Below are positions 1-12,300 of a DNA stretch of 64,000 bases, in pieces. Position numbers and translations under genes: made by a program. The DNA comes from Antennarius striatus. Taxonomy: Eukaryota; Chordata; Actinopteri; Lophiiformes; Antennariidae. A model generated the notes under the pieces. It saw only the letters and a list, made by a program, of their open reading frames with translations, did no database searches and was not told where the DNA came from. How positions within the stretch are numbered: the first letter of the stretch is position 1; each line of letters starts with the position of its first letter. The stretch lies in the NCBI RefSeq assembly GCF_040054535.1, contig NC_090782.1, positions 20,677,001 through 20,741,000 of the forward strand, read 5' to 3'.

Positions 1-9
1 TCTGACATC

Positions 10-3000
10 TTATTGGAATCTCACACGGAAAAACACACCTCCTCTCTTCATGCGGCCGCCGCGGTTCTCCGGCCAGCGCTGCAGCTGTCGACCGGGTCCG
101 GGTCTAGAAGGTTTTAGAATAGCACTGCTTGTATCTAGAAACAACATACCACAGAATTTCAGATAAATATGAAGAAAAAATAACCAATCACAGCAAAGGA
201 TCTGGAAAAGATTTGTTTAATTTATACCTGCAGAGCTAGAGGAGGGCTCCTGGCTGGTGGAGGGGAGGTTGGCCTTATCGGATGGCTGACCCGGCTCCTC
301 TATATTTCCCTGTGATACCACTGGATCCATAGCTACTTCTGCACTGGACCTGAAATAAACAGACCAACACAACATGCACGGAATGTGATCAAATTATATA
401 GTCTTTTGGTCTTAAATTCGACCAGAATCTTACAAACGTCAACAAGCATTTGTTTTGTATTTGACTCAGTTCTTCATCTGAAACAGATGGAAATAACACG
501 ATAAGCAGGGAGCCTGACCTTTCAGTGTCTGGCTCCAGAAAGATGTCTCTCTCTTCCCCTGAGCTTGCAGCTCCAGGCACAATCAGACCGGGTGTGGACG
601 TGCTCACCGTGGGAACAGACTGCGAGGCGTGCTCAGTGGTGTCAGACTGAGCCGCCTCTGAGAAGACCGGAACTGAAAGAACATTGAAACGAGACATGCT
701 GATTTGTTGTGACATTTGATAAGCCCGCTTCCTGCCAACATTCAGACACCGTATTGACAGAAAAAGGTGGGTGGATTAATTTCGGACTGTCAGAGACAGA
801 TACCTGGTGCTGCAACTAGTAATGGTGTCGTGGGAACACTGCGCCCACCAGAGTCCTCTTCATGGGTTGCAAGAAACAAGGGGCTTTCATACATCCCAAG
901 ACCTGAAAGAATGGATAAAACCCTCTAAGCTCTGTGGTTCAAGGCTTTCAATCTGTTACACTTAGACCATCAGTTGATTGTGGACAGGAGGGGTGCAGCA
1001 CCTCCTTGTGATGCAAGCTGTCCCAGGTCAGAATGGGAGGAGGAGCTGGTCTGGGGCACATCCTCCGAAGGACCAAACCTGAAGCGCTGCACACCCGCTA
1101 CCTGTGGAGAACTGACAAACAAATAACACAGATCACTCTATACCCCTAAACAGAAGAGCGACAACAGCTCCAGGAGTTCTTCTCACAAAAATATGCACTT
1201 TCTACGGTCTCTAACTGTTAAATTAAAGGTACAGTATAGGTCCATGAACTCAAGGTAGAGTCTGTGGGGAAAAATCTGAGTAACTCGAGTGAAACAAAAG
1301 TTTTCAATCCACATTATATTTCATTATATTCTGTTTGCCAGGCATTCTGGCTTCCTGGTATGTGTGCACATGTGTGAGGATTTACTGGACGGCCTGGTCG
1401 TAACCATCTGAGCGATGCTGCACCACTAGGGTGGGGGTGCTGGGAACCATCCTGTCATCATCGTCAAAAAAGTGCTGCTGCAGAGGGAGAGAACGCCGAG
1501 GCATTGGATTATGTCTGGACACAGGTTTGTGTGAATGTGTGATGAATGTCAAGTTATCTGACAATATTTGATGGCGGGAGACTTACGGAGCTGCCGGACA
1601 CGGTGGGGTTGATCTGAGGGACTCGACGGACTGGGATGCGCTGTAGTCAGATTATATAAACGGATTAGTTTGTGAGACAATGAAAGATTAATAGTGTGAT
1701 TTTTACTTTTCTTATTGAGTATTAAACTTTTACATTTCATACCTGAGCCTGAGTAGGTGGTGTCAGCTCTGATGTCTGGGTGGGGTGGATGTTCAGGCGA
1801 GGGGGCAACTGTTGTGTAGGTCTCCGTGGCGACTGGGGCATCCTTGTTCCAGAGCTTGTGATTGGTTGCTCTGTAGAGAAGGCCTCCATTGTATTTCCCC
1901 TGACTAAAACAATTGTGGAAATGTTCACATTAAAAAAAAAGCCTTTTTTAAAAAAAATATTCAAAAACCAATTAACCCAGTATTTATTCAATTGACATAG
2001 TGAAGGGATCTGAAATTTATTAAAAGAGAATACATCAAAATGATTTAGGAGTGTGCACAGAATTCACAGGGAGTGTTTGCATTCACCTAATCCTAACCCT
2101 AAGTAAAGCAATGTTTATCCATTCTGCTTGACACATCATTTATTATGGCTACCGCTTGTACCAATCTTCCCTTCAGCCTGACAACATGTTACATCTTTGC
2201 CGGCCCTCATTAAGCCTGAAGTGAGTAACTGGATAGCGGGGCAGCTTGTGAGTGCATGTGGAGAGTCTGACGCAGCTCTGCGTATGCGTTTTACAATGTT
2301 TCCTGGCTCTTACAGCTTGGTGTCTGGGAATCTGCTGGCCTCTGGGTGGATTCAGATGCCCCCAGGCTCTCCTCTGTCTCCGTGCCTGGGTCTGTTGCAT
2401 CAGCACCCTGAAAATGAAAGAACAGAGGGAATAAACAAGGCTAACAGGTGACGACAGGGAAGGAATAGAAAGCACAATTACAAAGGGTTTTTTTAGATAG
2501 TAAAATCATAATAGTAATTATATCTAAAATCAGATTAGTAAAGGACATCAGACGATGGCAGTGGCCCATTGATAGATATTACATTTAATATATATTTTTA
2601 CTTTCTTAATTCCAGCAAACTATTTAACAAACGGCAACTCTGCTGCATCCATTCGGTATGGACACAAAAAGCAAAACAGGCCCATACAATGAAATCATCT
2701 TGATGAAACAACATAATACAACTCACAAAAACAACATGAGGTCATTCTGTTGCTGTTGTTGTATTTGACCTTTGACTAATCATTGACATAAGAATACCCC
2801 AGTATAATAACAGCCTCAGTGAGATCAACATGTGTTTAGTGATGTAGTGTATGTGAGGCTGTTATCGCTCTGACTAAAATGAACACAGTTTTTGCTCACT
2901 TTTATTTATGTTTAATCAAAGAAGATTTAGTAGCTGGTATTTAAAAATCTATTTAAGCTCAAACAACTGCTTCAGTGTGGAATTCTGTGCCAGTCAGGAA

Positions 3001-5195
3001 ATGCATGTGGGATCAGTTTCCTGCTGGAACACTGGTTGGCATTTTCACTTTGAAATTGGCATTTTACATCAGTGGTGTTTTTGGAACTAGCACTTCCCCC
3101 TCCACCCCATCCCACTCCTCTAACACAGCCTGCCCTGTACAGACTGCAACCCATCCCAGGGAAACTTGTAGAGATCTTCTTTCTTCCAGAAGGTTTCATT
3201 AGGACAACGCTGAATTTAATTACTTCTGATCATCTCTGATTTACATTACAGTTCCTAAATTTTCCATCCAAGGCTCTTAGGATTCGGAGAATCATTCGGT
3301 CAAAATTCACTCTTGCAGCAAAGCCAACACCAACAGTTTATTATCAATTACATCAAAACAAACTGCTGCAGCTGGTTTAGTCATTAGTGTTTAAACGCCT
3401 TCAAAGGTTATTCATTTAAATACTCTGGGCAGTGGTTAACACATTCCCCACCGCAAAAAACAAATTTCACTCATGCAGATCACAAGTAGACGACTGTTTA
3501 CCATCCCATTCGAGACACTGACTCATCCCACCGAACATGTGCATCCGAGTCAAGAGAAAAAGGAGTAAATAAAGTCTATGCATTCACACGAGTAAGCTTT
3601 CACACAGACAGGAAGTTATGACACGTGGTTAAAATGCAATGAGGGCGAAATCAGGCAGTGTGGAAAAAGTGAATGTCTGAGCTGGAAACGGCTAGTAAAT
3701 TCCCGCCTGAGAGCGTGGGAAGGTTTAATGACACACTGGATCTGAAAGCTGTTAGCCCCGGCGTACACAAAGGGCAGCGGCCCGCGGGCCAGATCTGGCC
3801 CGTGATGAATTATTTATGGCCCCCTGAATTATTTTTTATTACGATTACAATCGGCCCGCAGGCCACATCGGCCCACTGGTGTTTTGCACGCACAAACACT
3901 ACATTCCCCACAATGCAACAGCAGCAGAAGTCACTGCAGGGCAGTAAGCGGGCTTTGGTTTCGTTGTTTATCAGCAGTCAGAGCAGAGGTTGGATTTAGT
4001 TACTCCCTTCCTCAAAAATTGCCAAAAGGAAGGTGGACGCTGAGAGCAGGGGGTTTCAAGCCAGGTGGGAGTCAGAGTGTATGTTCAGGGAGGTGAAAGG
4101 TAAACCTGTGTGTGTTCTGCTGAGTTTGCACATTTCATCCCCAACACAATACCTCAGCTGCGCATCCAAGCTGCTGTGACGCTCTATTTGACTGCACATA
4201 CCTGTGTGAACAACTGTTCTCTCTGATGAAGCTGAACAAAACATCACACAGGAGCCGTCTGACAGATCAACACCTTCACTCAATCCCAAGGGTTTCCTCA
4301 GCTCAGAGCCTGATCCCTGAATGAACCCTGACCCCGAACACTGATGAACTTGTACGAAAGATGAGACACCATCAAATATCAGGCTCAGCCTCAGACAAGT
4401 GAACATCACAGAACAGTAACCTATTTTGTTTTAAATTCAGTTACATTTTTTACATTTGTGTCTACAAGATGTGATGTCTCTTTGAAGGAAGTATTGTTTG
4501 GTCTCCGTGCCATAGATTTTTGTATTTTATTTGAATTTATTTCACTTGAACAGACTCGGGAAAAATTGCATATGAGAGCCATGAGAAAGAATACACCTGA
4601 TTTTATTTTTTTATTTTAATATTTGAAAGCAGTGATTGTTAGGATCATAAAGCAGCACAATATTTTTTTAAATTGTTTTTGCACATTAATGTATTATTGC
4701 AATATTATTATTGCATTTGCAGTAATGCATGCACTATAATATATTTTCAGTTTATAATGCATGCAATTTCATTTATGCATTTATCTTGATATTAATGATC
4801 ATATTTTTTTGAAGGACATTTACTTTTTTGCTGTTTGTCTGTTGAGAATGTTTCCCGTTGATGTTACTGACAGACCCATAACAAAATATTGCTATATTTA
4901 TTTAATATTACACAATATACACTGTGTTAGCTTGTCAGTTCTTGGTTCAATAGTTCAATGTTTATTTCAATAGTTTTAAAAAACATTGAGCCAGTCCAGC
5001 CCTCAGCTTGTAGCAAATTTGTTTTTTTGTCCCTCTGTGTATTTGACTTTGACACCCCTGCTTGAGAGAGCGTAGTGTGTTGTTCAAACCTCTGCAACGT
5101 CTTCCTCATAGGCCTCATTCCCATCTCTGCTCCCCTCATTGCTGTCTTCTTCTTCCTCCTCCTCCATCTCATCTTCATCCTCTTCCTCATCATCT

Positions 5196-5227
<32 letters not shown>

Positions 5228-6391
5228 ATCATAGTCCTATATTGAAGAATTCTTTAGGGGAGTGGCTTACAAAGTTGTCTCACGTATTAGCTTACTTAAA
5301 TATTCAACAGAGCAATACCTGCTCTTCTTCCTCTTCATCCTCTTCTTCCTGATCATTCTCACTCTCTGTGTCCGTCACTATGACGATTACTTCATGCTCC
5401 AGTTGGTCTGGTGTATCACTTTGGCTCAGGGTAGCATCTCTGTCCATTGTGACAGACTGGGAGGCTGCGCCGTCGTCTACTTCCTCCATAGCTGCAAAAG
5501 CCTCAACCTGCAGGGCGAGGAAAAGAAAACCCATTGTTCTTTTTAAACGTCACATCAGCCGCTAAAACAAAATATTATTGCTTGTATTAGACAATACTAA
5601 ACCTGGTTTGCTTCTGCACCATCACCATCTGTTGGGACCACCCCTTCAGCCTCGGCACTGTCCTCCCCCAACACCTCCTCCTGAGGAGAACATCCACACT
5701 TTAACTGTACCTGCTCTCAGAATAACACAAATACAAAAAACAACAACTGGTATTTCTCTTAAACCCTTCTCCTCACCTCCGGATCCACTCTCTGGATGAT
5801 ACGTAGCTTCTTTGGAGCTCTACAGGGTTCCTCTTGTGGGGCTTCTGTGTCAGTGACACAAGAGGCACTCTCCTCGTCCTCACGAGACCTCTTGGACGAG
5901 TTGGAGGTTCCTGGTGTTGCTGAAACTTAAGAGATGAGGCATGGGAATAATGTAGATATCTCACTGATAATGCAAATAAGTGAGTAATAAATACAATGCC
6001 AACACATGGTGGATTTCTTTATCCACCATTCATTTTGTCTGTGTCGGCAAGTGTGCCTCATAATCCTACAAAGCACTCAACTCTACACAGCTCAGTTTCT
6101 CACCTGTTCCAAACACAGAGGAGGTGGAAGACGCTGAAGGCCATTCCACTTGCGAGCTCTGTGCTGCCTCAATGATCAGAGGTGGCTCCTGATTGGCTGA
6201 CTCTGTGTAGGCCATGCTCTGTTGCTGAGTTGGTTGGACAAATGCTGTGGCTTGAGTCTGTGTCTGCTGCACCGTTAGCATAGTGCTAGCCAATGTGGTC
6301 TGAACATTGGGGCTGGCAGAGCGCACCGAGCCGCTGGCACTGCCGTACACAGTCACGTGTTCCACCGGTGGGCCTTCAGTGGACTGCATGG
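10..6391 (-). other. TPR: TPR C-terminal tail: T/P/Q-rich linker, acidic stretch and basic end
   Basis: This marks the non-coiled-coil end of the protein, exons 37 to 50. Exons 37-38 are Ser/Thr/Gln/Pro-rich and include a basic patch (KKLR) near the place of the known TPR nuclear import signal. Exons 40 and 41 encode long Glu/Asp runs. Exons 43-45 hold SPRRP and QHFFDDDDR, which match vertebrate TPR. The last exon (134-10) ends in an Arg/Gly-rich segment ([14 protein letters not shown], then RGGRMKRGG) and a TAA stop at 12-10. The 3' UTR lies almost wholly outside the window. Intron 41 (5089-2408, 2.7 kb) is by far the largest intron and carries a transposon relic. Confidence 0.85.
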
Positions 6392-9300
6392 CTGCAGAGA
6401 AGTTCAGGTTACACACACACAGCAACTTTTGACAAGCCCCACTTATACGAGAATGTGTGTGAAGCTTTGCGCTGACATACCTTCCTGGGTCTCCACCTGC
6501 GTGGTGGGCATGACAGTAGCTGTGGGTGTTGGGGTGGGTACAGTGGCAGGGGTGATCATTGGCCTTATGCTTGCTCTTGGAGTGGGCTTGTTTCCCGGAT
6601 TGACAGGCTGTTTGCTGGCTGAAGCCACCACAGGTGTGGGCTTAATGTTGGCTGTTGGAGGCTCAGACGTGCTGGCACTAACCGGGACAAAGATCCATTC
6701 ATGTACATGTTAAATATATATTCACTTAAAAATTAAAAACCTGGAAAACTTGAAACAAATGCACTGAGGAGATTCCCAAAACTCCCAGGAAAGTTCTGAC
6801 CCATTCACTTCTATTTACCCATGTAGCATTCAGAGTAAGCTTACAGACAAAAAACAGATTTAGTGCCTCAGGTCATACCTGCTCCTATCTGCAGCTGGGG
6901 TAGTTTTCAGACTGATCTGCCTCTGTTCTGTACTCCTCTGTTGCTCTTGAGTCTGGAAATCACAACAAAAGTCACTATTGTTTCACCAATTTGCAACTTC
7001 ACGTCAGTATATCATGTATTCAAGATGTCACCCACTCAGGAGGATTGCACCATGAAATAACTTGTGAACAATCCATCACAACTACACAAACCTCGAGTTG
7101 AAATAAGATAGTCAGAAGACTTATCTATTAAGTGCTATCCTTTGCGAAGGCCAGATGTCATCTTAAATAATGAGACGACAGAGCGGGTTGGTAAAAACAT
7201 CAGAGCAGGCGCTCACCTTGCTGGGACCCGCCTCAGGAGGCTCGTCTCTCTGCTCCTGCCGCTCCTGTTGGCCTCGCAGGTCTCTCAGCTCTCGCTCCAG
7301 TCGACTCAGGCGTCCCTCGTATTGAGACTTCAGAGCGCTCACTCGCACCTCCAGCTCTTCGCGCTGCTGCTTGAGCTCCTCGTTCTCCTTTTGCAGCTGG
7401 TCTTTGCTGCCTGGACATGAATTTGAATATGTAGGCTTTCTTGCTATTTACCTACTTTTTTGTTGATAACGTTAAAAATAAGATCGCAACAAACAGTATT
7501 TCTGACATAGGAACATTATATTTGCTACCGATGTAGGTAATTGGATTTTAACTTAAAAATTTGCAACATAAATGTATTCAGACATGGGAATTACATGTGA
7601 AAAATATGTTTTAATACAATTACACTATATTTAAATACCCTAAAGTTAAGCAAACATTCCAAAATGAAAGAAAAGCAAGATCTATAAAAGCAGGAATGAG
7701 ACACACACTCTTCTCACCTATGAGCTGATTGATTTTTTGTTTGGCCATCACAAGGGTCTTCCGGGTCTTCTCCTCCTTCTCGGTCATCTGCTGTCTAAGA
7801 CTGTCCACCTCAGAGGTCTTCTCCTGCAGCTCCGTCTGCAGCCTGGATGACTCCTCTTGGGCGTTTCGCCCTTCAGTCTCGCGTTCGGTCACAACCTGTT
7901 TCAGTCCATGAAGACAACGGAATGTATTGCATGTATACATAGAATAGCTTTTTCCCTGAAAGACTGTTTACATGCTGCCTTTTTCAAAAATATTTTTACA
8001 GCAATGTTAGATCCATTTTTAAAAACTAATCTACAATCCTGGAGCCCCTGCCAAACAGAAGGCTAAAAACACTATCTTAACAATAAAATGGACACTTCAG
8101 TCAAATCTGGTTGGAACCTTGTTGTGTTTCACCTTCTTGGTGTTTTCTAGCTGCAATTCCAGCTCTTTAGCCTTGGCTTCAGCTTGACTAAGACACTCCC
8201 TGAGGCTGGACAGCTCCTGAGCTGAGGCTTGACGAGCCTCTTCTTCTTGAGATGGGCCTGCTGCAGCCTCTGCAACAACCTGAAGGAAACAACAGTTTAG
8301 GTTCAAGGTGGACAAGAGTGAAAATGCAATCACTCACTTTTTTAACCTGAGCGCTCACCTTCTCGTGTTCCACCTTCAGTTCATCATATTGAGTCTTATA
8401 GCGACGACCTATCTTCTTAACCTGTGTGATAGTTCGTATTTTCTCCTGTAGGTCTTGGTTCTTGGTCTCAACTTCCTTTTTCAGAGTATTCCTCTCCTCA
8501 GTTATCTTACTCATGCTGTCACGGAAGTTCTGTACTTGGCCTTGCAGGGATGTTGTTAGATTATTGACCCTATAGAAAGAAATTTACAGATCATAACCTT
8601 AATGGTACAGTGGCAGACAAACGGGACCGAGGGAGAAAAGGCACAGATTTAGTATCATGTCAAAAACAAATTCAACTGCTGCATTATTAATATTCGCTCA
8701 CCTGGTAAGTTCTCCTTTAAGCCTGGTGCTCTCCTCAGTGAGCTGCTGAATGCGCTTGAGATGTACCTCCTTTTCAGAGTGCAGACGCTTGTATTCTTCT
8801 GGATCGGAGTCTTTCTGTTGGCTCACCAAATGCTAAAAAACAAGTGTGTGAAATCATAAAAGCTAGGACTAAAATATCATCATCACAGTCTTCATCAGTT
8901 TTTAAGTGAACTAAGTCAATCTAATCTTTTCTAATGACGTGAATCACTGACCTGGGTCCGAGCTCTCCAGCACTTTATCTCCCCCTCCAGTATCTTGTTC
9001 TCGGCCTGAAGCATACCACTCTTGTCACTCAGCTCTGAGTTGGCCTGTTGCAGAGGCATGATGTCTGACTCTAGCTTTTGTACCTGAAATAAACAAAACA
9101 TGAGATGTAGGACAGGTATTTGGATGTTCACTCAGGTATACTGTATGTCTCAAAAACTTAAAACACATTAAATTCACCCTGACCACAATAGTTTTATACA
9201 AACTGATACCTTAGCTTGGATTTGCTGCATTTCCTGCTCCATCTTGTCCTTCTCCTCTCTCAACATCTTATTGGTTTCCATCAGGATGCTCATCGTTTCA

Positions 9301-12300
9301 GTCTTCTTCATCAGTTCATCATGTTGAGCCAAAGTCTTTGCTGTCACCTAAGTAAGGTCATCATCGTTGGGTTTGGAGTCAGAGATGCTGCTATAATGTC
9401 TTTATGTTTATTATTAATATATTTCACGAATAAAAATTATTGAGATCAACTCAATTATTTGTTTTTAATGGAGAATCTGAACATCTGAGTCTAACAACCT
9501 CCATGTAACTTAAATCTTAACAAATGTAACAGTTAGGCCAATAAATACAAAAACGGACCTGGGTCCTCTCCATTGTGGCAGTCAGGCTGTCCTGCACCTC
9601 CTTCAGTTCTCGTTCCAGGTGCTCCACTCTCAGTCGGTAGCGCAAACTCTCCCCTTGGGCAACCTCAAACCGAGACTCTGCAATCTCCTTCTCACGGCGA
9701 ACAAACCTGTGATGGGAGAAAACAAAAGTCAAAATGCCATCAAAATCAATTAAATTATGGTAGACTACAATGCTTAAACTGTGAGTGCTAATTCTAAACT
9801 TGAATGCTACACACACATCTTCAATCTGCCATGAGAGAAAATGTAAACAATACTACATGGATAGTCAGGATTTGGAACTAATTCTGTATCTGAATGGGTG
9901 AAATACTGTAACAGTCTCATCTTCCGTTCCAGAGTTAGTGTGTTGAGCAGCGCTCAGAAATGACGTGACACCAAGGTTGACCAATCAGATACCCCCAAAA
10001 AAGTGACTTTATCCTGTAGTTTTGTAAAACGTGTTCTGTGAGGTCACTGTGACACTGACACCAAACTTTATGCTCTAGTTTATTTTCCATTCTGTGAAAC
10101 ATTCATGTCAAATGTGGTTTTACACAAAATTTTTATTTATTTTTCTGATTTACAGACATCCTGCGTTACCTGAGAATCTCAAGGATTTGGTCTTGAGATT
10201 TGCCCTCTTCAGTCAGGGAGATGTTCATCGAATTGTCACTGACAGCTTGTTGCAAACTGTCGGCCATCTTGCTGCTTATGGTTTGGATCTGCTCATGTAG
10301 GAGGGTGTTCTGCCTCTGCAACTCATCGTTGCGACTCTCAATCTTGGACATTTCCTCCTACAATATGAACAAAGACATTAATGCCATAAAAGTACCGGTA
10401 ATGGATATGAATGTAATTTCAACACAAGTTTAGAGGAAGGAATGAACGTGTGCCAAGGAGGGGCCAGTAAAATTTTGAAGGGGATCTGCATCATTAAGAT
10501 GGGAATTCTTCTAGGTTTATAATGGTCCGGTTCATTGTGGAAGTAACGTTCCTGTAGATTTTTAAAGCCGTAAACCAACCTTGAGGATCTTTTCCTGCTC
10601 CTCCCAGGACACCCTGGCCTCCAGTAGTTCAGCACTGCTCCTGTGTGCTCTCTCCTCCAGCTGGTGTTTGTGCTCCATGGCCAGATGGGCCTGAGATTTA
10701 GCGGCTTGCATGGCCTCCACATCTGCTGCGTGCAGCATCATCTCCCGCTCATACTTATCTTGTGCTTCAGCTGCTAGCTTAGCCTGGAGATGAGAAACAT
10801 TACTTTTGCATGTCTTAGAAATACCACACACCGGTAGCTGACTTTTAGTTGCTGCTGGAAAACCTGACTGTGGGACAAATGAATGTCACTCAAGTCTTTT
10901 CATCATGCCATCTGTCCATCATGCCATCTGCTTGTCTTTTTTACTAGACATCTAGCAGATGTGGACGTTTTGCTTGTTTAACATTACCTAATGTTTCTTC
11001 TTCCTTTGTAGACACTCATAAATGGTCTGCAAAGAAGGAAATGAACGAGAGCTACCAGAAATTAAGAAAAAACATATCTATTTGGCAAAAACTGTTCGTC
11101 AGTTTTTAACTTATGTGGGAGGTTTTAAATTCAGTATTCCTTCACCAGGCTGCACATCTCAACTGTCTTCACACAATCCTCTTCCATTTTCTTCTAGACA
11201 AAACGACGGCTTTTCCGCCTTGTGGGTCACCTGTCTGCTGGATCCTTTCTCAGCTATGGGCGAGGGTACACTCTGGATGCGTCGCCAGCACATCGCAAGT
11301 CGAAGGAGTGATATTTTATAAAATCAATGTTATATCAAACGTTATGTGAAAAACATGGACAAGAATATGAAGACTTTTGTAAATTTTCTTCTGTGGGAGC
11401 CTTTATTAAAAGTTATTTGAAGCCCCTTCCTAAATAAAAATTGATTGTGTTGACTGGAGCGTTCTCAAACGTGAGAAATGATCAGTCATCAGTCACTAAA
11501 CTGAATGCTAAACAGTTGCTTACCTGCTCTCGGCTGTCTTCTACAGCTTGTTGCTGCTGAGCTTCAGCTACTGTCACTTGCTGTTGCAACACTTGGACCT
11601 CCACCTGTGCACTGCTGAGGCTTCTCCTTAGGCCGTTTATCTAAAGTCAACAGGTTGTCTTACTTGCAAAAACTAGACACCAAACAATGCTCAGAGGGTC
11701 GAATAAAGTGAGAATCACTTTTTAAGAAGTTCTGCAATACATTGAATCAGAAAAATGTCAGAATATACCTGTTCCTCTAGGGTGGACTGGACTTTACTCT
11801 TCTGCTCCTCCACATTTTGCTTCTCTTTCTCTGCTTCCAGAAGCTTCTCCTCGAGCTTGAGGCGCAGCTGCTCGGCCTCCTTCATGCGTGCTTCAATTGA
11901 AGTACGTGCCTGTTCGGTTACCTGGAGATATATTTGTTACAAAAATGTACAATAATCCTGATGCTTTTCAAAACAAAACCACAATTGCGGATCATTTAAA
12001 TTATAACGCACATATACATTTTTAAAATATATTTTATGGTTGCAATCCAGCCTTAAAGGTAGCACAATACCACAAGTAGGTTTTGCACCTGCTTTTCTTT
12101 TTCCAGGGACTCCTCTAGGCTTTGAGCCATGGCTCTGTATTGTTCCATGCTGGAAGTGACGGCCTTGAGGGTTTCTGCCAGCTCCTCAACCCGTGTTTCA
12201 GCCAGACGTAGGCGGCCCTGCAGGTCTTCACTGTCTTGATCTGAGCCTGGAAGGCCTGAAAGCAGGAAAAATTAATAGCAGAATGGAGTCATATATTTTG

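Noticed and set aside
3673..4096. Two overlapping plus-strand frames near 3.7-4.1 kb
   Set aside because: They cross the hAT terminal region. The transposase-like reading lies in another, broken frame.
4927..5232. Arg/Lys/Met-rich 101-codon frame
   Set aside because: Wrong-frame shadow of TPR exon 41. The correct frame gives the Glu/Asp-rich run and joins its neighbours in phase.
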